Source: Candidatus Woesearchaeota archaeon (GTDB lineage Archaea > Nanobdellota > Nanobdellia > Woesearchaeales > JAHWHD01). From it: a DNA stretch of 64,000 bases. The translations under genes and the position numbers were made by a program. The notes beneath the pieces were generated by a model that saw only the letters and a list, made by a program, of their open reading frames with translations, ran no database searches and was not told the origin of the DNA. Location of the stretch: assembly GCA_019323515.1 (NCBI GenBank), contig JAHWHG010000002.1:1-64000 (forward strand), read 5' to 3'. This document shows, one piece after another, positions 33,528-42,114 of this stretch (position 1 is the stretch's first letter; each line of letters begins with the position of its first letter).

Positions 33528-36014
33528 CTAATCACCAAATTCAGATAAAAACTTCTTAGTTTTTTTCTTTTTCCAACCACTCAATAATAGTATCGTGATT
33601 ATTGCTATGATTGCAATAAAGGTTGCAAGAGTGATCGGGCTTTTCAGGTATTCGGTGAAGACCTCAAACGCGCTTCCTACTGCTGGAGCAGGTTGTTCTG
33701 CTTCTTCTGGTTGTTCAGGAAGTGTATCCTCTTTTCCTATGAATGTCTTGTTCTTGAAAGAGCTGTCGTCTGTTCCTGAATTAGCATCTGATTCGTTGTA
33801 GCGAAGGTCCATGTCGCTCATCCAGGAGCCAGTGATTGGACACTCACCGCAGTCTTTAGGGCATGATAAACATGTTTCACCGCCTCTTAATTCACAAACC
33901 AAGTCACCGCATATAGCTCTTACAGAACCTCCGCCTCCTCCGCCAGAGCCTCCACCACCTGAGTAAATCGTGATTGAGGTTGAGTTTGTGAATGTCTCGT
34001 TCCATGCAGTTGTTGACACTGAGACAGTTCCAGCAGTGCTTGCAGTGAAGTTTGTCTCATAATAACCTGATGAGCTAGTTAAAATGTTCTTTGTGCCGCC
34101 TGGGTAAGTCAATGTTATGTTCCAGTCGCCGACTTTTACACCTGTGTCGTTGTCTAAGTATCCTGTGACTGTGACAAGTTCACCTGATGAAGGGTTTGTG
34201 TTTGAAAGGTTTAGGGTTAGGCCGAGTTTGTATTTTAAAATGAAAGTATCTATTGTTGAGTTTGTGTTTCCAGCCCTGTCAGTTGCATTTGCTGTCACAG
34301 TGCAGGTTCCAGGCATATTGCTTGTGCTTGGTGACCATGTGCCTTGGTATTCGTTTGCTGAGATGTTTGTTAATGTGAAGTTTGTGCTTGTATCTGGACA
34401 TTCTATTAATACATTTATGTAGTCTAGGTTTGTGTCAGTTGAATTAGCTCTTATTGTCACATTGTCGTCCCTGAAGTATCTTGGGTATATTATTAATATT
34501 AATTCTGGGTTTGTGTTGTCTATTGTGAAGAATGTGTCTGAGGTGTCATTAGCTTCATTTATTGAATCATTGATTATGACTAAAGCTGTATACTGTCCGT
34601 CTTCTAATAGTGTTGTATCTAAGTCTTGAGCAGTAATATTTATTGAACTGTTGATAAAGTTCCATTCTAAACTTGAATTAGCGTAATAAACTGATACAAA
34701 TATTTGATCATTATCGTTATCTGAGTAAGTCCAATTAATCTCTTGTATGCCTGATAAAAATTCATTACCGTTAGGATAAGTTACTGTAACTGAAGGTTTG
34801 TGGTTGTATGTGATGTTCATTGCTGTGATTTCTATTACGCCTGATGTGTCAGAATGAAATCTTAAAGGAATACTATGGGTTGTTAAGTCATCAGGTACAC
34901 TTTCAAGATAATCATTTAGTTCTGAAGTGAAGTTTGAATAATTGAAAGTTTCAGATTTGTTTAATTCGTCATCAAAGCTCCATTCGATGTCTCCGTCTCC
35001 TGTAACGTCTATTGTTGGATTTGTAGGGTAGAATTTTTTAACTTCTTGTACTCTTTTAACTCCATCTTTATCGGTTATTAACCAGTCATTTAAATCAATA
35101 TACTCTGCATCATAAGCTGCATTTGTTGAGGTATAACTACTTATCACGTTTGAAGGAAACACAGCACTCCCACTAGTCATATTCACTAAGAACACTCCTG
35201 CACTTGAATCAGAAATCAGCCAGTATTCATCACTTCCTGAAAATGCTATATCTATACTTCTAATGCTACTACTAAGACCTGAATATTGTTTAATTACACT
35301 GCCAGATGTTGAGTTAATATGTACTACTTTTCCAGATAACCAGAAGGGGCTTCCATCTTTTGAAGTTAGTAACCATTCTTCATCACTTAGATAATACACA
35401 TCATTAGGTTGTTTAATGTTTGTAGAAAAATTTTTAGTTTCTATGCCTCCGTCTATTAATCTTACTATATCTGCACCTGTATCAGCAATTAACCATTTGT
35501 TATCAGAAACATAGAAGGCACCTTCAGGGTTGTTTAATCCTGCATAGCTAGAAATCTCTGTATCAGAAGAACTGTTAAACAATACTATCTTTTTATTAGT
35601 GTAGTCTACATATAACCATTTTGAATCAGTGATGTATGTTGCATCATAAATGTCATTTGCAGTATTGAATGAATCATAGGTTGAACCATCTTGTGGATTT
35701 ATTAGGTGAATCCCTGTATCTGTATCAGAAATTAACCATTTATTGTTTGCTATATAATTTGCATCAACAGGTGATGTTATTGATGTATTGTAGAAGTATA
35801 GTACCTCCCACTCACTCAAATCGCCATAAAACTCAATCATTGCATCCAATACAAAAGCATTTCCTGGTAAATTTATATTTGTATCAAGAGTCCTGCTAAT
35901 CGAGAAGTCTAAAGTTTTGTTAGAAATTTCAGTATTAACATCATCAAGATATTGAACAGCTCCAGCTAAACCTAAGAATAACAACATTACTAATATACTC
36001 ACACCTTTTTTCAT
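33528..36014 (-). CDS. Large cell-surface protein with beta-propeller and Ig-like domains
   Basis: An 828-residue exported protein. It has a signal peptide (VSILVMLLFLGLAGAVQ), then six repeats of about 40-50 residues between roughly 75 and 340, each with a W-L-I/V-x-D core: NKWLISDTDTGI, SKWLYVDYTNKKI, NKWLIADTGADI, EEWLLTSKDGSP, EYWLISDSSAGV, NDWLITDKDGVK. These look like blades of a propeller. Ig-like domains follow (TVTYPNGNEFLSGIQEINWT, PSSGELVTVTGYLDNDTGVK), then a Gly/Ser linker, a Cys-rich patch (CGDLVCELRGGETCLSCPKD), a membrane helix and a Lys tail. Many N-x-S/T sites suggest glycosylation. Confidence 0.75.
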   Translation of the reverse strand: MKKGVSILVMLLFLGLAGAVQYLDDVNTEISNKTLDFSISRTLDTNINLPGNAFVLDAMIEFYGDLSEWEVLYFYNTSITSPVDANYIANNKWLISDTDTGIHLINPQDGSTYDSFNTANDIYDATYITDSKWLYVDYTNKKIVLFNSSSDTEISSYAGLNNPEGAFYVSDNKWLIADTGADIVRLIDGGIETKNFSTNIKQPNDVYYLSDEEWLLTSKDGSPFWLSGKVVHINSTSGSVIKQYSGLSSSIRSIDIAFSGSDEYWLISDSSAGVFLVNMTSGSAVFPSNVISSYTSTNAAYDAEYIDLNDWLITDKDGVKRVQEVKKFYPTNPTIDVTGDGDIEWSFDDELNKSETFNYSNFTSELNDYLESVPDDLTTHSIPLRFHSDTSGVIEITAMNITYNHKPSVTVTYPNGNEFLSGIQEINWTYSDNDNDQIFVSVYYANSSLEWNFINSSINITAQDLDTTLLEDGQYTALVIINDSINEANDTSDTFFTIDNTNPELILIIYPRYFRDDNVTIRANSTDTNLDYINVLIECPDTSTNFTLTNISANEYQGTWSPSTSNMPGTCTVTANATDRAGNTNSTIDTFILKYKLGLTLNLSNTNPSSGELVTVTGYLDNDTGVKVGDWNITLTYPGGTKNILTSSSGYYETNFTASTAGTVSVSTTAWNETFTNSTSITIYSGGGGSGGGGGGSVRAICGDLVCELRGGETCLSCPKDCGECPITGSWMSDMDLRYNESDANSGTDDSSFKNKTFIGKEDTLPEQPEEAEQPAPAVGSAFEVFTEYLKSPITLATFIAIIAIITILLLSGWKKKKTKKFLSEFGD

Positions 36015-36064
36015 TGTACCAACCCTCTTTTAATTTATAAAGAAAAATTATATGACGCTCATAT

Positions 36065-36640
36065 TTAAACATTTCTATACTTTTTAGATACTGCATTTTT
36101 GATATACATGATAATGGTAGCGAATACTGAGCCAGCAGTATTATTTATAAGGTCCCAGGATGAGTTTGCCCATTCTCCGAAGTCGCCTGCTCCAAAGCCA
36201 AGGACTCCCAGGCCTTCACCGACTGTTGAGTAGCCGATGTATTCAATCATCTCAATCACTGCGCCAGCTCCTATAGTAATCAGTATTGTATAAAGGTAAA
36301 GGTTAAAGCCTTTGAAGCTGCTCTTAAGTACGTGGTGTATGAGCAGGGAGAAAGCAAATGCTCCGTAGAAGTGCATTATATGATCAAATGGAATACCTAA
36401 GTAGAAGTTTCCGTACAGTTTAAGATGATGAAGCATTATAGCAGTGACTGCTATTATTATAGTTGTTTTAGGAAATTTCCATCTTTTATATTGTATAAGA
36501 AGTGTTCCGAACATCAGAGCAGTCATTAATTTGTCAAAGATAAGTTCTTTATTGCTTCCAGTTGCTTCCTGCACTGTTGCAAACAGGAAATAGATGATAA
36601 ATGCTATCAAGATAAGCTTAATCAATGATATTTTTGCCAT
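36065..36640 (-). CDS. DUF2238-like (YjdF) membrane protein
   Basis: A 191-residue protein with about six helices. PFDHIMHFYGAFAFSLLIHH, then EMIEYIGYSTVGEGLG and GDFGEWANSSWDLINNTAGS are the conserved acidic and aromatic segments of the DUF2238/YjdF family of integral membrane proteins. No function is established. It has its own TATA-like promoter in a 76-nt gap upstream. Confidence 0.75.
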   Translation of the reverse strand: MAKISLIKLILIAFIIYFLFATVQEATGSNKELIFDKLMTALMFGTLLIQYKRWKFPKTTIIIAVTAIMLHHLKLYGNFYLGIPFDHIMHFYGAFAFSLLIHHVLKSSFKGFNLYLYTILITIGAGAVIEMIEYIGYSTVGEGLGVLGFGAGDFGEWANSSWDLINNTAGSVFATIIMYIKNAVSKKYRNV

Positions 36641-36716
36641 AATTTGATTATTATCTGATTTTAATTATAATGATTAATATCCTTTAAAATAGAGGTTGTA
36701 CTTGATAATAGACAGT

Positions 36717-37709
36717 TTATTCAGCAAGAAATATATTGTTCTTGTCCTCAAGAATCTTTACCTTCTGCATCTGGCCAGGCTTTTTAGTGCAGTTGTTTAT
36801 TGAGATGCACCTGTTTCCAGCGACACCTATCATCTGGCCATTGATCCAGCCAGGGCATTTTACAAGAGCATTCACCTTGTCACCTTTCTTAAACTGAGAT
36901 GGAAGGCGTTGGCATTTCTTTATGTTCATGTTCTGCCGTGTAAGAATCAAGTCAACCTTAAACTCCTTTTCCCATTTCTTTAGCTGGTCATAGAATTTCC
37001 AATAAGTAAGCTCTTTAGCACCTTTTATCTTTCTGCTATATTTGTATGTCTCGTACTTCTGTATGCCGAGTCTTACATTCAGCTCTTTAGCAAGCTTGAT
37101 TATGTCAATAATGTCTTTATCGTTGATCTTTGGCATCCAGACTGGTGTTAAAAAGAGTTCAATCTTTTGCTTTGAAATGTACTTGCAAAGCTCTATTATC
37201 TTACTGACATCATATGAAGGTACTCCTGCAAGTTTTTTTCCGAGTTCCTTGTCTAGAGTGTGAATAGAAAGGTTGATCCTTCCAAGTCCTGCTTTGATAA
37301 GCTTGTCAATCATTTCTTTTGTCAGGAAAGAGGCGTTTGTCTGCATTGAGATAAAGTGGATGCCTTTAATCTTGTTAAGTTTCTTTACAAGTTCAATCAA
37401 ATCAGGGTATAATGTAGTTTCTCCAACTGAGTCAATGTTTGCCTCAACAGAGCAGCCTTGTTCATTCTTATAGTCAACAACTTCCTTTACCCATTCAATA
37501 AGATAGGAAAGGTCTATATTATAGTCAGCCTGGTGCCTTTTTGAGCATTTACCTGAGTCAGTTGAGCAGAAAGGACAGCAGAGGTTGCAGATTGATGTTG
37601 GCCGGATCTGGATTAGATTAGTGCCTCTGTCTATAATCCCGAATGCAATACAGCCTATCAATGGAATACCAGATTCTTTTGTTATGTTGATAAGGGTTTT
37701 ATTTTTCAA
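36717..37709 (-). CDS. Radical SAM protein with C-terminal OB/TRAM-like segment
   Basis: A 330-residue enzyme. The cluster motif is CNLCCPFCST (CxxxCxxC, about residues 41-48), followed by SVEANIDSVGETTLYPDLIE, FISMQTNASFL and GRINLSIHTLD, the usual strands of a radical SAM barrel. The C-terminal 60 residues (FKKGDKVNALVKCPGWINGQ, RCISINNCT) look like a small beta-barrel similar to TRAM or an auxiliary cluster domain with extra Cys. The substrate is unknown. It overlaps the glycosyltransferase-like gene by 11 nt, suggesting a surface-modification role. Confidence 0.82.
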   Translation of the reverse strand: MKNKTLINITKESGIPLIGCIAFGIIDRGTNLIQIRPTSICNLCCPFCSTDSGKCSKRHQADYNIDLSYLIEWVKEVVDYKNEQGCSVEANIDSVGETTLYPDLIELVKKLNKIKGIHFISMQTNASFLTKEMIDKLIKAGLGRINLSIHTLDKELGKKLAGVPSYDVSKIIELCKYISKQKIELFLTPVWMPKINDKDIIDIIKLAKELNVRLGIQKYETYKYSRKIKGAKELTYWKFYDQLKKWEKEFKVDLILTRQNMNIKKCQRLPSQFKKGDKVNALVKCPGWINGQMIGVAGNRCISINNCTKKPGQMQKVKILEDKNNIFLAE

Positions 37710-38403
37710 TTTTCTTCCAGTCCATTCCTTTTACAAGGTGTTTGCATTTAAGGGAGCAGTCTGCGTATATATTGAAGCCTTTTTGGTAGCAATCTTTACA
37801 GAAGAACATGTCGTCAAAGACCACTTTATCAGGTTCATAACGAAACTCAATCTCTTTTAGTATATCCCTGTGGATGAGAATACAGCCAACTCCGCAAGCT
37901 CCTACTTGAATTAATTTATCATTCTCAACCTCTTCTTCATCATACTGCCTTACTGAACTTCCCTTTACTATTGCGTATAAAAGCGGTTTAATAAGGGTTA
38001 TGCCTGGTGCGTTTGTTACATTATATTCTTTGTAATATACTCCGGAAATAATCTTTTTATTATGTCTAAGCATACTTTCAATAATATCTTCAGGAGGTAT
38101 GATGTCCTGTTCAAGTGAGAAGAAGTAGTCATAGTTGTCTTCTAAAGCCTTTTTCCTAATCATGTTCCTTGCCTTTACAATCCTGTCTCTGGCTTTTCCT
38201 GTGTAAGGAATCTTTCTTAGGATAATGTGTCTATTTATGATCTTTAACTTTTCCTTTAGAATGTTGAAATAGTCTTCAGTCTCTGAGTTGTCTACTATCA
38301 TTATGTCAAAGTCTGAATAAGTCAGCTTTTTAAGGCCTTCAATGTACTCGTCAATGCAGTATGCCTTGTGGTTTGAGGTAGGACAACCTAGTAAGATTCT
38401 CAT
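37699..38403 (-). CDS. Glycosyltransferase-like protein, paralogue A
   Basis: A 234-residue GT-A-like protein: MRILLGCPTSNHKAYCIDEY, FDIMIVDNSETEDYF, YFFSLEQDIIPPEDIIESML, GACGVGCILIHRD and FDDMFFCKDCYQKGFNIYAD. The D-N-S strand and the LEQD (a DxD-like metal site) fit family 2 type glycosyltransferases. It is paralogous to the protein at 42115-42837. The two flank the S-layer gene, which suggests action in S-layer or surface glycosylation; this is inference. The 3' end overlaps the radical SAM gene. Confidence 0.75.
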   Translation of the reverse strand: MRILLGCPTSNHKAYCIDEYIEGLKKLTYSDFDIMIVDNSETEDYFNILKEKLKIINRHIILRKIPYTGKARDRIVKARNMIRKKALEDNYDYFFSLEQDIIPPEDIIESMLRHNKKIISGVYYKEYNVTNAPGITLIKPLLYAIVKGSSVRQYDEEEVENDKLIQVGACGVGCILIHRDILKEIEFRYEPDKVVFDDMFFCKDCYQKGFNIYADCSLKCKHLVKGMDWKKIEK

Positions 38404-38453
38404 AGTCCTAGAAATAGCTTAAGTGTATAAAAAGTTTGTGTTATATAAGAGAA

Positions 38454-38480
38454 GAAAAAAGAAAAAAAAAGAAAAAAAGC
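38454..38480 (-). terminator. Oligo-T terminator of the S-layer gene
   Basis: On the transcribed strand the S-layer stop codon is followed within 10 nt by T7-C-T9-C-T6. Runs of T without a needed hairpin are the normal archaeal intrinsic terminator, and this is the strongest such run in the window, as expected for a very highly expressed gene. Confidence 0.7.
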
Positions 38481-38489
38481 TTTTTAGGC

Positions 38490-40928
38490 TTATTCTGTAG
38501 GTATACTTGCAGACACTTTGTCTAGGCTTGTTACAGACAAGCTGATCTCGTCAGAAGCTTTGCTGAACACTGACTCATGCTTAGCATAGTTAGCTAAGTA
38601 CTGTGCAGCAGCTCTTGTGTCAAGACCGCTATAACCTGCTACTAGTAGAGCAACTTTTCCGTTGTTATCGAACAACTTAATCATTGCTTTACCTTCTTCA
38701 AAGCCTTCTGTACAATCTGCAGGGTTACCCATTACTTCAGCAGCTTTGCTGTTTACGCAAGGTCCACCAACTAAGATCAAGTTCTGAGCTGTAGCTGGTA
38801 GTTCGCTAGCAAAGATAACTGCTCCTGTATCGATTCTTACTGGAACAGCTGTTTCTCCTGCAGCTCCAACAGATACTTCTGCGCTTGTAGGTGCAAGGAA
38901 CACATTACCGTACCTTTGTTCAGATACAGTTTCCAATACGATGGATTGTCTTGGATCATCGTCATCGAATGAGACTAATGTTCCCCATTCAGTAGCCTGG
39001 TACTTTGTGTCATCGTCGTCATCATTTTCAGCTAAAGCTGTTGATGTATACCATGTAGCGTAGGTACCTTGTGCAGTGAACCAGTGTGTTGATGAGAACT
39101 GAAGTTCGTCATCTGCTGTGTCTCTTTCAAGTCTCATCATGATGTCGTAGTGGTTGTCTTCGTCGTCTGGTTCTCTGAATGTCACGTTAACTTCAGTCTG
39201 TGCAACTCCGTTCAGTGTTGCTCCTGAGCCGGTAACAGCTTGAAGTATATAAACATTCTCTGTTTCTGCTGCGTTTTCCAATTGGAGGTTGTATGGAACA
39301 ATGTTTCCAGATGTATCCAATCCAATTGTTATTGTACCTATTGTTCCTAAGTCAACATTAATGTAGCTCCCTGTGTCTGACATGTTTGAGCTGAACATGG
39401 AATCGAAGCTGTCTTCGTAATCCTTGCCAGTGTTAACATCCCTTAACTTTGTCTTGTTGTTTGTTGAGTCAATGTCTGTAATTTCCATGACATGAGGTAC
39501 TTCTCCGCTGTCAACTACAAACAAGAATGTTCCTTCACAGTCGTCATATGTTGTTTTTCCAGTGTTACAGTCTACTGATGTGCTGTCTTCCATTAAGAAG
39601 AACTTCTCATCAGTATCTTTTCCCATGTAGATGTTATCAGAGTCGTCTAACTTAAATGGAATCTCGATTTCAACACCATCAGCGTTAGTGAACTTAAGTT
39701 CTGCTGCATCTCCACTTGCAGTGAATGAAATCTCTCCCTTGTCTACAGCAACTTCACTGGCAAAGTCAAACTTGAATCCACCGAAAACAGGGTCTACCCA
39801 ATTTTCACCAGGCTTTAGCCAGACTTCGTCATCAAGTTCAAATGTGATGTTGAATCCTTCCCATAATTCAGGTGTACCAGTTGTGTCAACAATAAAGTTA
39901 ACTTCTGATCCATCAACATCTGCTCCGCCTTGCTCAACTTCTTGTCCTTCCTGAAGAACAAGCTCTGTAGCTCCAACGTTTACTTCACAGACGTCTGTGT
40001 CTTGTGTAGCTGTGTGGATAGCTTTAGCATCTGTAACTCCTATTTCAACACCGTTAACTGTTTCAGTGGAGTCTACATCTACCCAAACTGTTGTTCCATC
40101 AACATTTACACCACATGCATCTTCGTTCTCAGAAACGTCTACAACATAGATCTCGTGTTCAACACCAGCAAGTGTTCTTGTGATCTTAACATCCTGTGTC
40201 AGCCACATAACAGTTTCACCAGCTAGCAATGTCAACTTGTTTAATGTTGCACCGCTGAATGATGCGTCTGTTATTGTATACACCTGCCCCATTATCTCTA
40301 TCTTTGTTGATTCAAGGTCATCAGCATAAGAATATGTTGATGATGAGCTATACTCAACAGCAGTGTCGAAGTCTAATCTATACCTGTACAATTCAGCATC
40401 TTCATTTAGCCAAAGATAGCTTCCTTGTTGGTCGTTGTTATTTTCATCAGCATCTAACAAATACATTGATGATGCGTTGAAAATTCGAATCTCTTGTGTG
40501 TATGTTGTGTCTTGTTTGTTGTCTCCTTCATTGTCCTCATAGGTTCCTTCTTTTAGTAAAGAAGGGAGTTGTCCATCGTCCAATGGAGTTTCCTGTACAC
40601 TATACAAATAGTCTCCCCAGTTTAAACTATCGCCAGCTTTCTCTAGCTTGACACCTTCATCAATGGTAACTTCAGCACCACCAGTTCCAACTACTTTTTT
40701 AGTAGCGTACTGTAGGCTGCCAAAGATATCTGCTATTCCGATTGTATCCTCAGACTTTGCAGTATCTCCCAGTACCAATAGGCCGTCAAACTTGTCGTCC
40801 ATTACATATGGCTTAGGGTAGTCGCTCAGCTTGTAATCTAAAGCTGCAGCTCCAAAGATTGTAGCTCCCAGCATTGTTGCTCCAACGCCTAATGCAACAA
40901 TCTTCTTAAAAGCCTTTTTTACTTCCAT
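38490..40928 (-). CDS. S-layer protein
   Basis: An 812-residue, very acidic secreted protein. The signal peptide is VKKAFKKIVALGVGATMLGA TIFGAAALDY. Next comes YPKPYVMDDKFDGLLVLGDTA and, near the C terminus, LILVGGPCVNSKAAEVMG and KVALLVAGYSGLDTRAAAQY, which are characteristic N- and C-terminal segments of the Methanococcus-type S-layer family found also in DPANN archaea. It forms the paracrystalline outer coat. A strong Shine-Dalgarno GGAGGTG and an oligo-T terminator agree with high expression. Unlike the Lys-rich neighbours it is dominated by Asp, Glu, Thr and Val. Confidence 0.92.
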   Translation of the reverse strand: MEVKKAFKKIVALGVGATMLGATIFGAAALDYKLSDYPKPYVMDDKFDGLLVLGDTAKSEDTIGIADIFGSLQYATKKVVGTGGAEVTIDEGVKLEKAGDSLNWGDYLYSVQETPLDDGQLPSLLKEGTYEDNEGDNKQDTTYTQEIRIFNASSMYLLDADENNNDQQGSYLWLNEDAELYRYRLDFDTAVEYSSSSTYSYADDLESTKIEIMGQVYTITDASFSGATLNKLTLLAGETVMWLTQDVKITRTLAGVEHEIYVVDVSENEDACGVNVDGTTVWVDVDSTETVNGVEIGVTDAKAIHTATQDTDVCEVNVGATELVLQEGQEVEQGGADVDGSEVNFIVDTTGTPELWEGFNITFELDDEVWLKPGENWVDPVFGGFKFDFASEVAVDKGEISFTASGDAAELKFTNADGVEIEIPFKLDDSDNIYMGKDTDEKFFLMEDSTSVDCNTGKTTYDDCEGTFLFVVDSGEVPHVMEITDIDSTNNKTKLRDVNTGKDYEDSFDSMFSSNMSDTGSYINVDLGTIGTITIGLDTSGNIVPYNLQLENAAETENVYILQAVTGSGATLNGVAQTEVNVTFREPDDEDNHYDIMMRLERDTADDELQFSSTHWFTAQGTYATWYTSTALAENDDDDDTKYQATEWGTLVSFDDDDPRQSIVLETVSEQRYGNVFLAPTSAEVSVGAAGETAVPVRIDTGAVIFASELPATAQNLILVGGPCVNSKAAEVMGNPADCTEGFEEGKAMIKLFDNNGKVALLVAGYSGLDTRAAAQYLANYAKHESVFSKASDEISLSVTSLDKVSASIPTE

Positions 40929-41040
40929 TATCTAAACACCTCCGTGTTTTCTTTTTTGGGCTATTATGCTTTTTGCATTTATGTTGTCTTATGACAACAT
41001 AGTGTTTTCCAGCAAATCTTGTATCCTGTATTTAAGTTTT
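40929..41040 (-). promoter_or_regulatory. S-layer promoter and hairpin-rich leader
   Basis: The TATA box AAAACTTAAATACAGG is at 41025-41040 (minus), predicting a start near 41005 and a leader of about 76 nt. That leader holds three hairpins in a row: ATGTTGTC-ATAA-GACAACAT (40981-41000), ATGC-AAAAA-GCAT (40966-40978) and AAACAC-GGAG-GTGTTT (40934-40949). The last places the Shine-Dalgarno GGAG in its loop, 5-10 nt before the ATG. The structures may stabilise the message or gate translation. Pairings are seen directly; the role is inferred. Confidence 0.6.
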
Positions 41041-41406
41041 TGTAACCACTAACCAAACATTATTTTGTTGGTTCGTTGTCGTCGGTATTACTAGGATAAT
41101 ATCTGCTAGATTATGTAAACTATTTCAATTTTTGTTTATAAACTTTTCGCAAGAATATCGGGGGTGTTTCCGTCGGTATATGGCAAATGGCCTGTAGTGG
41201 CAGAATTTTGGGGTTTGAGTGCGTTGTTACTTGAGAATAGATAATGATGAAAAGGGGTGAAAAATAGGGTTTGTTTATAAATAAAAATGGCTTAATTTTT
41301 GTCGTATGTATATGAAAATAAATTGTTGTTTTGATGGAGTTTTTGGGTGTTTTCCAGGCTTGTTTTATTTGGAATAAATTGGTTTTATCGTCGGTAAGAA
41401 TCAGTT
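41041..41406. other. Intergenic region upstream of the S-layer promoter
   Basis: 366 nt without a credible ORF between the 41407 gene and the S-layer promoter. It is not simple AT filler: the heptamer GTCGGTA occurs at 41081, 41172 and 41390, the last inside GGTTTTATCGTCGGTAAG, a sequence resembling the ends of the repeat at 49435-49554. A TATA-like GTTTATAAATAAAAATGG occurs near 41271. The region could hold regulator sites or a small RNA; nothing more can be shown. Confidence 0.35.
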
Positions 41407-41793
41407 TTATCCTTTTGGCTTTGGGGTAGGTCTTCCATAGTTGTTGACCCCTTCAATAAACTTCTTTGCGATTTCTATGAACTTATCATAGTCCTTTTTG
41501 ACTAACTTTTTCAGTAAACATCTGCCTGCTTCAGGTGTTGATAGCTTAAAAGTAAGGTCTGTGAGCGGAGGATCAAGCATATAGCCAAGGTCGTTCCTTA
41601 CAAGTTCGTCAATAAAGTACATGTTATAATCGCGACAGAGGTGTTCATGTTCAATGCCTTGGGCTTTTGCTTCTTTTATTGCGGATTCAATGCCTGAGTC
41701 CAGTGTGAAAGGTTCTAATGTGACTGCTCTAACTCCTTCTGAACGAACTGCAGATGCAAGCGCACAGTAGAATTGTGTTTCGTTGTATTTCAT
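41407..41793 (-). CDS. Hypothetical protein
   Basis: A 128-residue soluble protein beginning MKYNETQFYCALASAVRSEG and ending with a Pro/Lys tail (GRPTPKPKG). No family is recognised. A longer open frame reaches 41961 but its upstream part reads through the tRNA-Leu gene, so it is not coding. The ATG at 41793 has a TATA-like AAATTTAAACCG about 28 nt before it. Confidence 0.5.
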   Translation of the reverse strand: MKYNETQFYCALASAVRSEGVRAVTLEPFTLDSGIESAIKEAKAQGIEHEHLCRDYNMYFIDELVRNDLGYMLDPPLTDLTFKLSTPEAGRCLLKKLVKKDYDKFIEIAKKFIEGVNNYGRPTPKPKG

Positions 41794-41875
41794 GTTACGA
41801 GTAATTATGATTCGGTTTAAATTTATTATTGAAATGGATAATATAGAAATAATAGGAAAAGTGTAAAATAAAGAA

Positions 41876-42058
41876 TGCGGAGGTGAGGATTTGAACCCCA
41901 GTAGGCATTGCTCCAAGAAAGCAAAAAAGCGTTCTTGTCTAAGCCAACAGGTGTCTTCCAATCATCAGCAAGAAGCTTCTTCACACCTTTTGCCGAATTG
42001 GCCTAAGCTTGGACTTCTGTTAAGAATCTGTCCCGTTTGACCGCTCCGGCACCTCCGC
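41876..42058 (-). tRNA. tRNA-Leu with long intron(s)
   Basis: The acceptor pairs GCGGAGG with CCTCCGC, with discriminator A, and the T arm is TGGGG-TTCAAAT-CCTCA. The D-loop segment GAGCGGTCAAAC and A73 fit tRNA-Leu, a class II tRNA. The gene is 183 nt long against about 85-88 nt for a mature tRNA-Leu, so roughly 95 nt must be intron. Internal helices AGGTGT/ACACCT and CAAGAA/TTCTTG lie in the excess. The anticodon is tentatively TAA (CTTAA), but I could not place a canonical bulge-helix-bulge, so there may be more than one intron. Confidence 0.8.
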
Positions 42059-42114
42059 ATAGAAGGTTAGTCTCTTAAATTTACATATAGTATAAAAAAC
42101 TTACTGTTAATCTG

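Noticed and set aside
39631..40480. Plus-strand ORFs of 73-107 codons
   Set aside because: Ser/Thr-rich antisense shadows of the S-layer gene.
41794..41961. N-terminal extension of the 41407 ORF
   Set aside because: It reads through the tRNA-Leu gene and its trailer; the ATG at 41793 has a proper TATA box.
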